64,000 nt of DNA from Stictocephala bisonia (lineage: Eukaryota; Arthropoda; Insecta; Hemiptera; Membracidae), in contig JAQJVL010000101.1 of assembly GCA_035578905.1 (NCBI GenBank), positions 806,001 to 870,000 on the forward strand, written 5' to 3'. This document shows positions 22,735-35,289 of the stretch, piece after piece. Under the pieces are notes generated by a model. It saw nothing but the letters and a program-made list of their open reading frames with translations, made no database searches and was not told the origin of the DNA. Each line of letters begins with the position of its first letter. Within the stretch, counting starts at the first letter, position 1. A program made the position numbers and the translations under genes.

Positions 22735-24470
22735 AATGTGGTACAAGTAAATGGAGAGATTGTTTATGTGTCCTGCACTTTAGTAAAAAAACTACTAAAT
22801 GTCTGGAGATAGTATATAAAGCCTATGTAGAAACTAAAAACTTATTAATACAGTTGTGGACAGCCAAATACGATTATTAAAATACAAGATTGCTCGCTAT
22901 ATAAATATATCACCTAATAAGAGACGTTAGAAGTGTCTAAAAAATAAAAATTTGTACAAAATAAGAAAAGAAAAAGGATATTAAAACTGATTTTAAAACT
23001 GTAATTTATAAAACCAGGCAGAGATTCTTTATTTACCATTTTAACTCAGTCAGTTAGTCGGCCACGGTTATTTTAAATTTTTTGGTCATTCTAGACCACA
23101 AAAACAAAACTCATAAATATTGACTCAACGATTATTCACTCATTTTAATTTGATTTAGGTTTTACTGTTTGAAGTTTAAAAATGTAAAAAGTTCTTTTTG
23201 AAATATTTCATTTGTAAGAAAAAAGGCTTAGATACATTATTTCAGCTACATTGTAAACACAATCGGGCTGTGTTGCTGGCAGTGATGACACCTAGCGGCG
23301 AACTGTGTAACTCTTGGTAGCGCGCCTAGTGGCAAAGCGTACTATCTCGTTGGACTTGAGTTCAAATATAACGGAAAGAAATTTGAAATTAACTGTTTTA
23401 CTTAAATTATATTTTATTAGAATTATTGCTGTACATATCATGGCTTTTCTACATCACACGATTTACATAGGAATGTATATACATGATTTGCCCATTTCAA
23501 TTTTAGTTTAGTATAAAGTTGCAATTTATTCATTTTAAAACTATTGAATCAAGTTTATGAATTATAAAATGGATCAAACATTTTCAATCATTATGTTTTA
23601 AAGTTTACAAGTGGGTAAATAATATATATTTAATTACTCTCCAATAACAACTAAATTAAGCGAATAAATAACAAATAACCAGCTAGATTTTAAAATAAAA
23701 TAATTTCATGTTTTCAGTTTATAGAGTAAAAATGTTATGGGCTTTAAATTAGCATAAGTATTAATATTTTTAAACCTCGTGAAGACAGGATAGTGTTACA
23801 ATTGTTTGATGAGTATTGTTCTTCATGGAATATGTATCTGAACAATGTTTACTTGAACTCCATTTCTAATTGTGGTTCAAACAAATATTTTAAAAAAATA
23901 TTTCGTTTGATAAAAAATTAGTTGCTTATGTAATCTCAATGTCAGTATTGTATTCCTATAGAAATGCATAATCATTATTTAATGTTACCTAAAATAGTTG
24001 GATAATATTTTGAATGGTGTACGTGTTTTATAAGAGAATTCATAGAAATAAAATTTCAATTTCCTTTACTTGTTTTTCTCTTAATTATTTTCCTTAAGGT
24101 TTTCAGGTTTAATAAACTGAATAGGAAAATATAATTTTAAAATTAATTATTTTAAATATATTTTTAAAAATATTTTTAAATTTTATGATTGCAATCTTTT
24201 TTTAATATATTCGGGTTTCAATGAAGTGTTGTAAATAATTTTGTTTAAACATTTTAAAGTCGTATTTTTATATTATTTTGTATATTGTCAAATATTCGTA
24301 TACAATTTAGTCACAATTCAAGTTACGAAATTTACAAAAGTCTACAACTGTTGAAACTAAACTTTCTTGAGTTATTGTTGTATTCATGTTTGTGTGATTT
24401 GATATTATTTAATTCATAATAATAGTGGTGGTAAAGGTAATATTTTTATTTTTATGAACTGTTTACAGGT
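22735..24470. other. AT-rich non-coding stretch with a small GC patch
   Basis: At 23262-23345 a patch reads CACCTAGCGGCGAACTGTG and GCGCGCCTAGTGGCAAAGCG. These two copies of a (C)TAG(C/T)GGC style motif may be decayed transposon sequence. The rest is AT-rich with no supportable feature. Confidence 0.45.
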
Positions 24471-24489
24471 ATGACTCACCCACCCTGCA

Positions 24490-24610
24490 ATTACCTAGTA
24501 TTATTATTAAAAATAATAATAATAGGTAAACAATTATTATAATAATAATAAAAATAATAATAATAGGTAAACAATTATTATTATTTTTATTTTGTAAAAA
24601 TAATCTATAC
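24490..24610. repeat. AT-rich palindromic low-complexity repeat
   Basis: AATAATAATAATAGGTAAAC occurs twice about 50 bp apart, interleaved with TTATTATT runs, so the segment can fold on itself. It is a simple TAA/TTA microsatellite with an embedded spacer duplicate. Confidence 0.75.
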
Positions 24611-27265
24611 TAAATTAAATTAAATAAACAGAAAACTCAAACGTAATCAAATATTTTATTAGTAAAACTTGCATTACTCTATTTTTGTTATAAATTCATG
24701 CTATGTTATCATTACAGTAATGACATATCTACCATGAAATAATCATGCATGTAATGAATTACACTACCAGGTGTTGTGTGACTCTCGTGTGATATCTCAC
24801 TAATTACTATGTATATGAGTGTGAAACACACATTCCTTATCACAATCCTACTCACCACTATCTGTCAGTCCACTGGGGTGTTCAGTTTATAAGCCGCAAC
24901 ATTTAGTCTTTAGCCACTACATGTAGCCTATGTTACGTAGGGTTAGAAAAAGTGTGGAGACACTCCTGTTACTTGTTAGTGTGTTGGTGTAGAACAACCA
25001 TACTCATAACATGTTTATAAGTCGCAACATTTACTTTTTTATAAATATGACAATTATTTCTACAAAACTGGATCCGCATGAAGCTGGGTTGCACTTCACT
25101 ATGACATTAACATTGCAAATATCGACTGAAAAAAATATTGGGAAAAATACACAGATTTTTATGAGTTACTTTGCTAAATATACTTTTTACATATTGAGAA
25201 CATTTTTGAAGAGCAATAGTTAATTATTGACGTTAAAAGATTGTTGCAACTCCTAGAGCATAGAAATTAGGTTAATTTATTATTATAAATAGTTTTACTG
25301 AGTAATTTAGTTATGTTTACTATTTTCAAAAATTGCTCAATTGTTTAAAACGAAAAAAAAATTTAAACTATATTGATGTAATTTGCTCTTTGTTAGAAAT
25401 CAAAGTGAAACCATAAATAACAATCCACTTGTCTATAATTCAGTGATTATTCTCAGGGGTAAATATATATCAGATAATAAGTTAGAGTTCACAGGTTTAA
25501 CCACATAGGCAAATAATAAAATGCTTTGCTAGTTTAAATTATTTATTCATTATATAATTTAAAAATAAAATATACCTAAATCTATCTTTAACTTAAAGGT
25601 TATTCAAGACACTCAAGTTGTTAAGAGGCTTTTGTCCACTCGTAACAAGCAGTCAGTCAGATATGAGGCCTCAGAGTTGGGTTGCTAGGCAACGCCGTCC
25701 GTTCGCGCCACCAACAATGAACTTTAAAAAGCAAAACATTGTTTCATAAGTAGTATTAAAGGGCATAAAAAGCATCTCTATACTTACACTGGACGAGAAA
25801 TAACTAACATAAGCGTCTTAACTTATAAAACATACTTACAACAAAACTATCGTATTTAAATATTGTTTACAATAACAATAGTTTGCTATTGGTTTGTATG
25901 ACAGTCCTGTATCTCAGCTTTTGTATCTTCAATGTATCTTGGGGATCCACATTATAGTATTATGGAAACTTTGTTCTTAAATTACATATTAATAATGTTT
26001 TAATGGTCGTCATTCGGTTTTAGTAAACATCATTTTGAATACACTATGGGCCAATTAACCTGTGTATGATCAACTAAAATACTGAATGTATGATACTTTC
26101 AGATTAGTTATGAAGTATGATACTAATCTAAATTGTCTAAAAAATTATTTTACCGGATTTTTAAAAATTAAAAATAATTACTCAATAACAAAGAATATTA
26201 GCATAGAGTAAAGAAGTTAATACTCACAATAGGTTCTAAGTAAATTTAGGTAGTTATATGTTTCCTCCCGTTCAACACTTTCCGGTTCAAACATTGTCCG
26301 CTGTAGCTGAAGCATAATTGTGTTGCTTCAAACAAAAAGTGCAAGACTGATACTGACTAAAAATCAACATTTTTTCAGCTGGTTTGCTAAAGATATTTGG
26401 TGATTTTTAAAGGTGTATCACTAGTTACATGTGTATACTAATTTAGACGTTTTATTCCATACGATAAGACACCATTATTTGTTTTTTATTTTTTAGTCGA
26501 ATGTTTAATATTACTTTATGTTTGTTATGTTATGTTTGTTGACACTAGACAGTTAGAAAAATACGCATTCTTTCTTCTATCTCGGCTCTATCTCTCTTTG
26601 TGTTTCTGATACACTTCTTTTAAATGTTACCAAAATGAGACGAAACACAGACCCACAACCTTCCTAGGGATGTCAAACTAGGAGCGTGATATAAATTGGA
26701 TTCCTGGTTTTTCCACCCAATTACGTTACGGTCATTTCCGATCTTGTTTTTGAGACACATCATTTGACAACGCCATTTCAAGCTGAAAACAACAGTTTTA
26801 GAGCATTCAGAATTTTTAAAATGTGTGTCGTTATTGAGTTGTTAATTATTATATTAAATTGTATATCACTTGTGTATTTTTCTAAATGAATCAGTTTTGT
26901 TATGGCTAAAAAAACAAGAATTGTGGTTTTTGGTACTTTTTTTAGCCGTGACAAACCCGTTTTAATCAGGAAAATACATAGTTATGCGCAATTAAACAAA
27001 ATAATATAGAACTAAAGAACCACACATCATTTATATATTATGATTGAGCCATCACTTTCAGCTTAAAATGGTGATGATAAATGACATATCACAAGGCCAC
27101 GTTCCTATTTAAAATCTTGAGTCGACCTCTAGGTCTTACACTCAATGATCCCTAATAACACTCAAACATTCTACATGTGGTGAGTGTTAGTATTTATATC
27201 AAGACATGTTCAAAAATCAAACCTTTTGTAAACTGTGAAAAAATAAGTTAGGAGTTAACTGATTT
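24611..27265. other. Non-coding stretch with one X-box-like palindrome
   Basis: Mostly AT-rich. TTTATAAGYCGCAACATTTA occurs twice (about 24886 and 25014). GTTGCTAGGCAAC at 25681-25693 is a near-palindrome close to the RFX-type X-box consensus (GTTGCC/GGCAAC halves) within a small GC-rich patch (25660-25720). No exon is recognised. Confidence 0.4.
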
Positions 27266-27521
27266 AAAACTCATCTTCTATATTACTAATTATATTTAAA
27301 ACTCATCTTGTATATTACTAATTATATTTAAAACTCATCTTGTATATTACTAATTATATTTAAAACCATCTTGTATATTACTAATTATATTTAAAACTCA
27401 TCTTGTATATTACTAATTATATTTAAAACTCATCTTGTATATTACTAATTATATTTAAAACTCATCTTGTATATTACTAAATTATATTTAAAACTCATCT
27501 TGTATATTACTAATTATATTT
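27266..27521. repeat. 32-bp tandem repeat, eight copies
   Basis: Units begin AAAACTCATCTTGTATATTA at 27266, 27298, 27330, 27362, 27393, 27425, 27457 and 27490. The fourth is 31 bp (one T lost) and the seventh 33 bp (one A gained). The copies are otherwise almost identical, indicating recent expansion. Confidence 0.97.
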
Positions 27522-28059
27522 TCCAAAGTACGTAAATAACAAAAAAGTTATATTGAAAGTAATTTTAATTCTTTTAGTTACTAAACTATTTGAAACACAA
27601 GTAAAATTCCAAATGATATGATTAATATAGTCTCAGTTTTTAAACAATTTATCTAATAAAATGAGAACTAAAATGACGCTTGGTAAACAATTTAGAGGCT
27701 TTTTTAGGTTATAAACTACTATAAAGTACTATTGCATTTCATATAAGACACTATAAGTAGCATAGATTGATCAATAAAAACATTTTTAATAATTAATAAC
27801 TATTTGTTATCACTAAATATTTAGTATATACATTTATAAATTAGAAAATTCATCAGTTATGTTCATAACAACAGCACAACTGTTTTTAAGCATATATTTA
27901 TATATATTGTGTAATAGATTCAAAGGATAACAATGACACTTTATTCTGTAATTAGCATAGGTACCATTAGTAGGGCTGTCACACCAATGTAACAAAATAC
28001 AAATGAAGGAACAAGTTTTCAAGTTTCCATAAGCTGCAAAATGTTTCTTAAGCATTCCT

Positions 28060-28250
28060 CCTGTCACATGTTGTTAACCGCAGTAAACCAGTTGGTTGGT
28101 AAACCTGGAGCGGATGCGTGCCTTATTCAGGGTGATGAATGGGGCCTGATAAACAACGGGAAACTGATGCGAACAAGCCAGCCAGCAGCTAGGCATCAAT
28201 ATGGCGGCACATCTCTTGACAAATCGTCTTTGTTATCGGCAGATTGACTC
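28060..28250. promoter_or_regulatory. GC-richer patch, candidate conserved element
   Basis: Balanced sequence (GGTAAACCTGGAGCGGATGC; CAGCCAGCAGCTAGGCATCA; ATGGCGGCAC) between AT-rich flanks. Overlapping frames on both strands have no recognisable domain. GATAA and GCCAT/ATGGC motifs are present, but no specific factor can be assigned. Confidence 0.25.
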
Positions 28251-28479
28251 TTGTGGCATCATTAATTATAAGTACATTATTTAAACCACGTGATCGATGG
28301 TTGTTGTTGTTTTTGAGTGTGGTTCCAGAAAAGTAGCAACCATGACATACATCGCTACACCTGGTTTTACAAAGGAAGCACCTGGATAGAAATGTGCAGG
28401 GTTGTGATCCATTGAGAAACGTATAAATATATGGCAAAAAACTAAAATTATCAAACTATATTGTAGATTAATCAGTACA

Positions 28480-29945
28480 ATATTGGTAGGGTTAGAGAGT
28501 CATTAAGTAGCCATTTTGTGTGAAAGTGGGGGAAGTTAGAAGTGCTAATATGTAACACACGTGTGTAATGTTGGTGAGACAGTCATTAAGTGACAATTTT
28601 GTGAAAATTTGGGGCTTTCGAGTAAAATATTTATGTAGGAAAATGGGAGAACATTAAGTGACCATTTCGAGTAATGGTTCGGGGTAGTTAGGTGTGCCGT
28701 TACGTGTCATTTGTGTGTAATGCAGGTAGGAAGTTGGGCGGTTTGCGTAAATATGAGGGGCTGGCTGAGATGTCTTGTCCTAGTGATATATGTATGTAAT
28801 ATGAAGTGACTTGTGTGTGTATTACAAACATTGGGAAGGGAGAGCTATTACTTTATCTATGATTTATCTATGATCTATTGTACTATGTTTTTTTAAATTT
28901 TTTTTTTTAGTTTAGTGAAAAATATACTACTCGAAATTTCTCTGAAAGGTGGGTAGGAAAGCCATTACCTGACCTATGTATGTAAGGTGGGTGAGACAAC
29001 AATAAGCTGACCTATGTGTGTAAGGTGGGTGGGACAGACATTACTTAACATTTGTGTGTTAGATGGGTGGGACAGCCATTAACTGACTTATTTGTTGAAG
29101 GTAGGTGGGCCAGCCAATACTTGTCTTGTGTTTGTTAAGTGGGTGGGATAGCTATTTCATGCCTTATGTGTGTAAGATGGATGGGACAGCCATTAGATTA
29201 CCTTTGTGTTCATGGTGGGTGGACATCCATTACACGTCTTATGTGTGTAAGGTGGGTGGGACAGCCGTTATCTAACGTTTCTGTTTAAGGTGGGTGGGAC
29301 GTCTATTACTTGTCTTATATTTGTAAGGTTGATGGGACAGCCATTAGCTCACCTTTGTTATGAGGTGGTTGTAATGGCATACATATCCTATGTGTGCAAT
29401 TTGGGTAGTACAGCCATTATATGTGTTATGTGTGCAAGTTGGGTGGGAAAGCCATTAGATTACCTTTGTGTTCATGGTGGGTGGAACAGCCATTACATAT
29501 CTTTAGTGTGTAAGGTGGAGGGGGGGAGCAGCCTTTATTTGACTTATGTGATTGAGGTGGGTGGACAGCCATTACATGTCAATGTCTGTAAAATGGGTAG
29601 GAAAGCCATTAGCAGTTTTATTTTTCTAGCCATTATATGTGTTATTTGTGTAAGTTGGGTGGGATAGCCATTACTTGTTTTATGTGTATATGGTGGGTAG
29701 GCAGCCATTAAATTCTTATTTATGTAACGTGAGTGGGCAGCCATTACTTGTCTCATGTGTGTTAGGTTGGTGAGACAGCTATTACGTGTCTTATGCGTGT
29801 AAGGTGGGTGGGATAACCAATAACTGTCTTCTGTGTGTACAGTGGGTGGAAAAGCTATTACATGTCTTAATATGTGTGAAATGTTTGTGGGCAGCCTCTG
29901 CATGTCTTATGTGAGTAAGGTAGGTGGGACAGCCCATACATGACT
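28480..29945. repeat. ~38-bp G-rich minisatellite array
   Basis: The anchor GGTGGGTGGGACAGCCATTA recurs about every 38 bp (for example 28951, 28989, 29027 and 29065), with variable CTTATGTGTGTAA linkers, for roughly 25 units to 29945. The left part (28480-28800) holds more diverged units (GGTGAGACAGTCATTAAGTG). G is concentrated on the plus strand (GGTGGGTGGG). Frames of 119-125 codons on both strands arise from the repeat and are not genes. Confidence 0.9.
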
Positions 29946-30331
29946 ATTGGTGTATTCAGAGTTGGACATTCCCATAATTTTAATTATCTTTTAACAATAG
30001 ATGGACTTCGGCTGTATTATAGCTACATGGCTTAAAGCACAGCATCTAATATTGGAATCTTTTGCGTCACGCTTTCCACAAGGTTTTTTGATCACGATTT
30101 ACTCTTCAGATTAATTGCTTTACGTCTGAAGTCATTTTATATGTTTAATAAATAATATTATTAATTTATTATTAATGGTAAATAATTTCTTGTCAAAAAT
30201 TTATTTATAAATAACCAAAATTACACATAATTAATAACATGTTTTGCATCAGTTATCCTTCATGCACTTCAATAACTAAACTGTAAAAAAATTTGTTTTA
30301 TGCAGACTAACTGTATCGTTCGTGGAAGATG

Positions 30332-30415
30332 GGCTCCTGGAGGTTTCTGGAGGCTCCTGGAAGTTTCTGGAGGCTCCTGGAGGTTTCTGGAGGCTCCTGG
30401 AGGTTTCTGGTGTTC
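30332..30415. repeat. 20-bp G-rich tandem repeat
   Basis: Four copies of GGCTCCTGGAGGTTTCTGGA at 20-bp spacing (30332, 30352 and so on), decaying to GTGTTCTTGGAGTTC. The 66-codon frame with W/G/F-rich sequence is simply the repeat translated. Confidence 0.93.
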
Positions 30416-31059
30416 TTGGAGTTCTTCAAGGCTTCATGGAGGGTTATATCTACCTTCTAGACGTATCAACATAGGACGAGAGGAGAGAAATCTCGGGTAA
30501 GCAAAGTTTTACTGCTGCTAAATGTCTGTAAATTGCATTTTGTATAAGTGTAAGTGACAATGTTATAACCAGTTGTGATTGGCAGGACTGATATTCATTT
30601 AGTTCAGGGTCACAGGTTAAAGTAACTTTAATTCATGAAATCACAGAAATTAAACACATGTCATTTTTATACTTTATAAATGGACTAAATCTAGAACATT
30701 AAGCACTTTAGTTTTTGTTTAATTTAGTTGTGTGTAACGATATGGTATGACGGTAATTATTTTTTAAGTTATCTGTCTAAATAAATTTCTATACGGTATT
30801 TTAACTTTGTCATAAAACCTATAAGTCAGCTTTAACTTATAGTACGGGCATTTCCTTTAATACTTAGTTATGAAATATGTCTAATTTCCAGTAAAACTTC
30901 CAGGTACTTTTTTTCAAACTATCATTAAAATTATTGAATTCTGTATTTTTATTCTGAGGTTACTGGAATGAAACCAGTTGGGCTTACCTACAAGCCAATG
31001 TAGCAAATGGGTAGAGATATTGTCTTTTATATTTATCGAACTCTTCCAAGAATTTAATG

Positions 31060-31665
31060 AATGTCACGATTTTCGATGTTTACAGAGTGTGAATTCCGTT
31101 GGGCCTAGTAGACGTGGCGTTGTCCCCGGGGAGCGATCTGTTTACCACTTCCAGCGGCTCTCCTAATACCTTTATGTGGCGATACCAGGATAAAGCGGTA
31201 TTTCTGGGTATTTTGCGACGCCAGATAAGTCAACCCATTGTCCGTCTCGACTTGGGGTGAATTTTCTAGAGCAGCTCGAGTTTTGTTTAATGTTATCTTC
31301 AAGTACAATAGGGGAGGTTTTAATTGCAGCCCAGCACTAATGTATGGGTGCACCCTTCTACCCTCGTTCCCTACCCTTTGTTTTTGCAGGGATGATTTCA
31401 TTTTTTGTTCCACCTTCGTGAACGGCGGCCATCGCGTCAGTGGTGGAAAACATGCGCGGCCTCCCCCTCCCCACCAATCCGCCGAAAAACACGGGGAAAA
31501 ACCGCTGGTAACTTTTTAAGCCCCTCCTACAGGCCACATAATGCGCGGCCATGTTGGATCTCCAGTCCTATAATGAGATCCCACCACGACCTATTAAATA
31601 CTAGGGTACTCCTCCTGTATGACTTGATGCCGGCTGCTTATGAATTATACATTGCAAAATAGCAC
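31060..31665. promoter_or_regulatory. Large GC-rich island, candidate regulatory element or promoter
   Basis: The longest island of the window, about 600 bp. CpGs are frequent (GAACGGCGGCCATCGCG; AATGCGCGGCCATGTTGG). GCGGCCAT occurs twice (about 31425 and 31545) and matches the GCCAT core of YY1/Pleiohomeotic sites. TTTGTTTTTGCAGGG (about 31379-31393) resembles a 3' splice site. Five overlapping frames of 62-102 codons on both strands have no recognisable domain. It could be a promoter CpG-rich region, a Polycomb-type element or conserved enhancer. Confidence 0.32.
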
Positions 31666-31867
31666 TTGTACTGCCCTTTTGATGTTACGTTGTATCCTAG
31701 ATTAATATAATTAATTACATGTACAAAATATTACTTAGAATTGCGTATCTAAAGTCTTAATACTTATATAGTAATAAAATATGATATTAAGAACATTTAG
31801 AAACAAATATGTATTAAAATAAATAGACCACTGTTTTGAGATTCTAAGAATGCATTCTGACTGTAAG

Positions 31868-32021
31868 AAAATATTGTCGTATAAGAATATACAATTATTA
31901 CCAGGTTTGATTGTCATCATTAACACATATGGTGTTTGACATGTAAAATATTGTCGTATAAGAATATACAATTATTACCAGGTTTGAGTGTCATCATTAA
32001 CACATATGGTGTTTGACATGT
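31868..32021. repeat. 77-bp tandem duplication
   Basis: AAAATATTGTCGTATAAGAA through ATGGTGTTTGACATGT occurs at 31868 and 31945. The second copy has one visible substitution (TTGAGTGTC for TTGATTGTC), so the duplication is very young. Confidence 0.96.
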
Positions 32022-32116
32022 AAAATTGTAATACAACACAAGTTCTCTCGGGTTAGTTCACTAGACTAACTCTACTACTAATAACTAATAACTCGACCAC
32101 GTTCATTCAATACAAA

Positions 32117-32154
32117 ATAACAATCATGAATTGTTGCTCATCATGATTGTTATT
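32117..32154. other. Perfect 14-bp hairpin
   Basis: AATAACAATCATGA, a 10-base loop, then TCATGATTGTTATT. It could be a cruciform or RNA hairpin; no flanking T-run, array or gene gives it meaning. Confidence 0.6.
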
Positions 32155-32951
32155 CATTATTGTGAATAACGTCATCTAAATTATAACAATCTGACAAAAC
32201 ACGCACAAGGTTTACGTGTTTCAACATTGAGTTCATGCTTGAATTAAAATAATTTAAATATTTCTGAAAATGTCCAATGAATAATTTATTGTGCTCTGTA
32301 TCCAAGGAGCACAAGACAAATGTCAAATATGGACTACTGTATTTGAAAAATCAGCAATGGCTAAACACGCCTTGAAGGACATAAATTTACAAAATTTGAA
32401 GTACTAAAAGAAGTTTGCAAAAGAAACGTTCTACATGAAATTATAATGAATTAATTGCAATTAATGAGCCTCCACCCATTCAACATTATCCATTTATACA
32501 TTTTAATTCAACAGAGAATTAACCTTGATTAATTATTTTAAGTTACCTTATGTTGTAACAATACTATCATTATATTTAGTGAACAAATGTTTTAAACGTT
32601 GATTTCTGAAGTTGCCTATCTTGTAGGTAAAGGACCTCACAAATATAAACTACGAGTATTTATTGGACATTTTGAAAATGGTTTTGGCTATTTTAATTAG
32701 TTTCAATTAATTATACTATAAATAACCCCAAAAAACAATATAATTTAATTAATTTTAAACTATGAACAAATGTAGCTGTGATCTTGAGCTAAAATGTGGT
32801 TAAGAAGTGGAGATACTAAAATATTTTGAATATTCAGTATATAATAATATTCACTGTAAATCATGTTTTACAAACTGAAGTTTACAACCGTTAAAACTAT
32901 TATGATCAGAAATATTTGCTGTTATTTCTAAATACAGTTTTTCTGTTTCAG

Positions 32952-33013
32952 CTAGCATGCTTTGGCTTTTTGGGATGACCGCCGAGCTTGGTCAAGGGCA
33001 TGATTTGATTTGA
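32952..33013 (+). other. Possible terminal exon behind a strong acceptor
   Basis: CAGTTTTTCTGTTTCAG (32935-32951) is a near-ideal 3' splice site. In one frame the following sequence reads SMLWLFGMTAELGQGHDLI and stops at TGA 33011-33013. Downstream is T-rich, UTR-like DNA with AATAAA near 33104. No donor exon can be matched in the window and the peptide is not recognised, so a chance polypyrimidine tract is a serious alternative. Confidence 0.22.
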
Positions 33014-35285
33014 CACCAGCTTCTGCTTATGTTTATTTTTAAGTTTATGTTTCGCTTATGTATTTATGCAGCTTGGTGATTGCTTTTGTTAGTTCAACGC
33101 TTAATAAAATATGTTTAGTGTGTATGCTCAAACCCCAAAATTATATCCTTTCATGCTTTTTAAATTTTAAATGTGTTCTAACATTCATAAATTATTTTTA
33201 AGGATCCTTAGGTTAAGTTTGCATGGATTTTATGTTGTGGTGTAGGTTAAATCAGCTGCTCAGCTTTTTATTCTTCATTCTACTTTTCTTGCTCTTTTTA
33301 TTTATCTGATTATGTAAGCTAAGGCAATGTATTATTATTAAGTTTAGTATTCCTATAGTATATTTTATAATACCAAAAAACAGTATTATTACATATCATC
33401 CCTTACAAGAGGCACAGTAAGGTTTGATATGTATTATTCTGGATGTTTTTTTTATTTACCTGATTTGAAAAGTAGAAATTTTTTAATTCTGATTTTACTG
33501 GAATTTTCACTTGTTGCATGTATTTAGTTTGGAATATTTCTTAGTATTTAGTTATTAGGTAATTTTTTAATGTGAACGTAATTTGTGTTTTAGTGTTGTG
33601 AGATTCATTTAAATGTGACTTTAACATAAATAACGTATTTTTCTAATCATGTTCGTAAGTGATGATACTATACATACAGTCTACCTCTACAATTTTGCAA
33701 ATAAATTTGGTGTTTAGGAACGTTGTGTAGTGTAGAGTATTTTTGCTAAATATTTATTTGTAGTGTTGATTAAAGAATTGTTTCAGGATGTTCTACCCTG
33801 AGGAATTACGATGTGTATTTTAAAATATGTTTGATGTTAATTAATTAAACATACTTATAGTTGCTTAAGAATAGTAACTTGATAACCCCAGTTTCAATTT
33901 TATAATTTCATGGCTGATTTGAATTTTTCTTCCAATATAAATATATCTTTGAATGATTTAATGTTTTTTTTCTATTCTTGACCAGCTATGCTTGAATGGT
34001 TAATGCCCATTTTGGCAACAACCATTTCCCTGTGGTTTAGTGAGTAATATTTGAATATTAAATAGTACATTGTAAACGATTTGTCCATTACAAAGAAAGT
34101 ATGTACAGGTGAAAAACAGTTAAGAATCAGTTCCGGTAATAATGCAAATAATCTAAAATATTTCGTACACTTTTTTTGTTCATGTAAGAATGTCAATGAA
34201 AATAACTGAAAGAAAGATGGGTGAGAGAGATATTGGTCGAGTGATAGCTGCTTGAGAATGGCGAAAATATAAAGTAGCATATCCTTGTTATTTTTAAATA
34301 TCACCGAAATGTAAGTTATTTAAATCTTCTAGAAATCCTATGCATCAGGTTCGAAAGCATGTCACAGACTTTTTAGTTGCATATATATGTGTACACCTTT
34401 TTTACATTACTTAAACTATTCCTTTGTTTAGGGTTCCATCGTATTTAGTTATTATTCTTGACCAACTATATAAGCTATGATTCTATTTTTTAGTATTTTT
34501 TGTTTTTGAAGTAAATACTATGCCTAAGTAGTAGTATTGCGTAATTGTATGTTCGCCAAACGGGTTTACTTGCTGCATGTTTAGGTTTGCATATTTATCC
34601 CTTTATTAAGTATTGGTATAAGTGGTTTTCCAACTGATGTTTGTATTTACTGGTGGAAGTTTCTTGGTTTGATTCACTGTAGTGTTGTAGTTTTTGTTTG
34701 TCAGTAATATTTTTAACGGTTCCCCTTCATTTTCATGTTTCATTTTCATTTTTAACGGTTCATTCCTCATTTTCATGTTTCTAAACCAAACAATTTAACT
34801 GTAGGCCTCTTAACTATTACAATTTGAACATGCACATCTACCACTAAAGCCTATAGGCCTATAGCAGTTTCTTTAAACAAATTATGACAATTTTGTTGCA
34901 CAGAATCGTTAAATCGTTCGTATCTAAAACTCATTTTGAAAAAAGAAAGCAATCGCTAAGATTAGTTGTTTGAGCAATTTAATAAATAATAATTCTTTAA
35001 TGATAGTCTAACAAGTACGTATAAAAAGATTTTATATTTTGATTTGTCGAAAATACGAAAGTTTCAAATTTTTTTATGCATTTTAAGAAGTATTAAGTAG
35101 CTTTCCAGTAGTATTCTGTAATGTTTCATTTGTATTAATTTATAATGTATTTCATTTGTATCATTTTTAGATTATGAATGTATTCAAGTGTAGTTCAATA
35201 CAAAAGACCTTTTATCATTGTACATAGTAAAGTACATAGGCACTGATTGTTTTATTAATATACCTACTTTCCCACTATTTAAGGT
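33014..35285. other. T-rich non-coding stretch
   Basis: The plus strand is visibly richer in T than A and in G than C over about 2 kb, unlike most of the window, which may mark a transcribed UTR or intron. CATTTTTAACGGTTC-type sequence is locally duplicated near 34712-34770. TAGGCCTA lies at 34854. The 110-codon minus frame 33972-34304 is not recognisable. Confidence 0.4.
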
Positions 35286-35289
35286 ATTT

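Noticed and set aside
29290..29903. Frames of 125 (plus) and 119 (minus) codons
   Set aside because: Both run through the 38-bp minisatellite on opposite strands; their apparent repeats are the DNA repeat translated.
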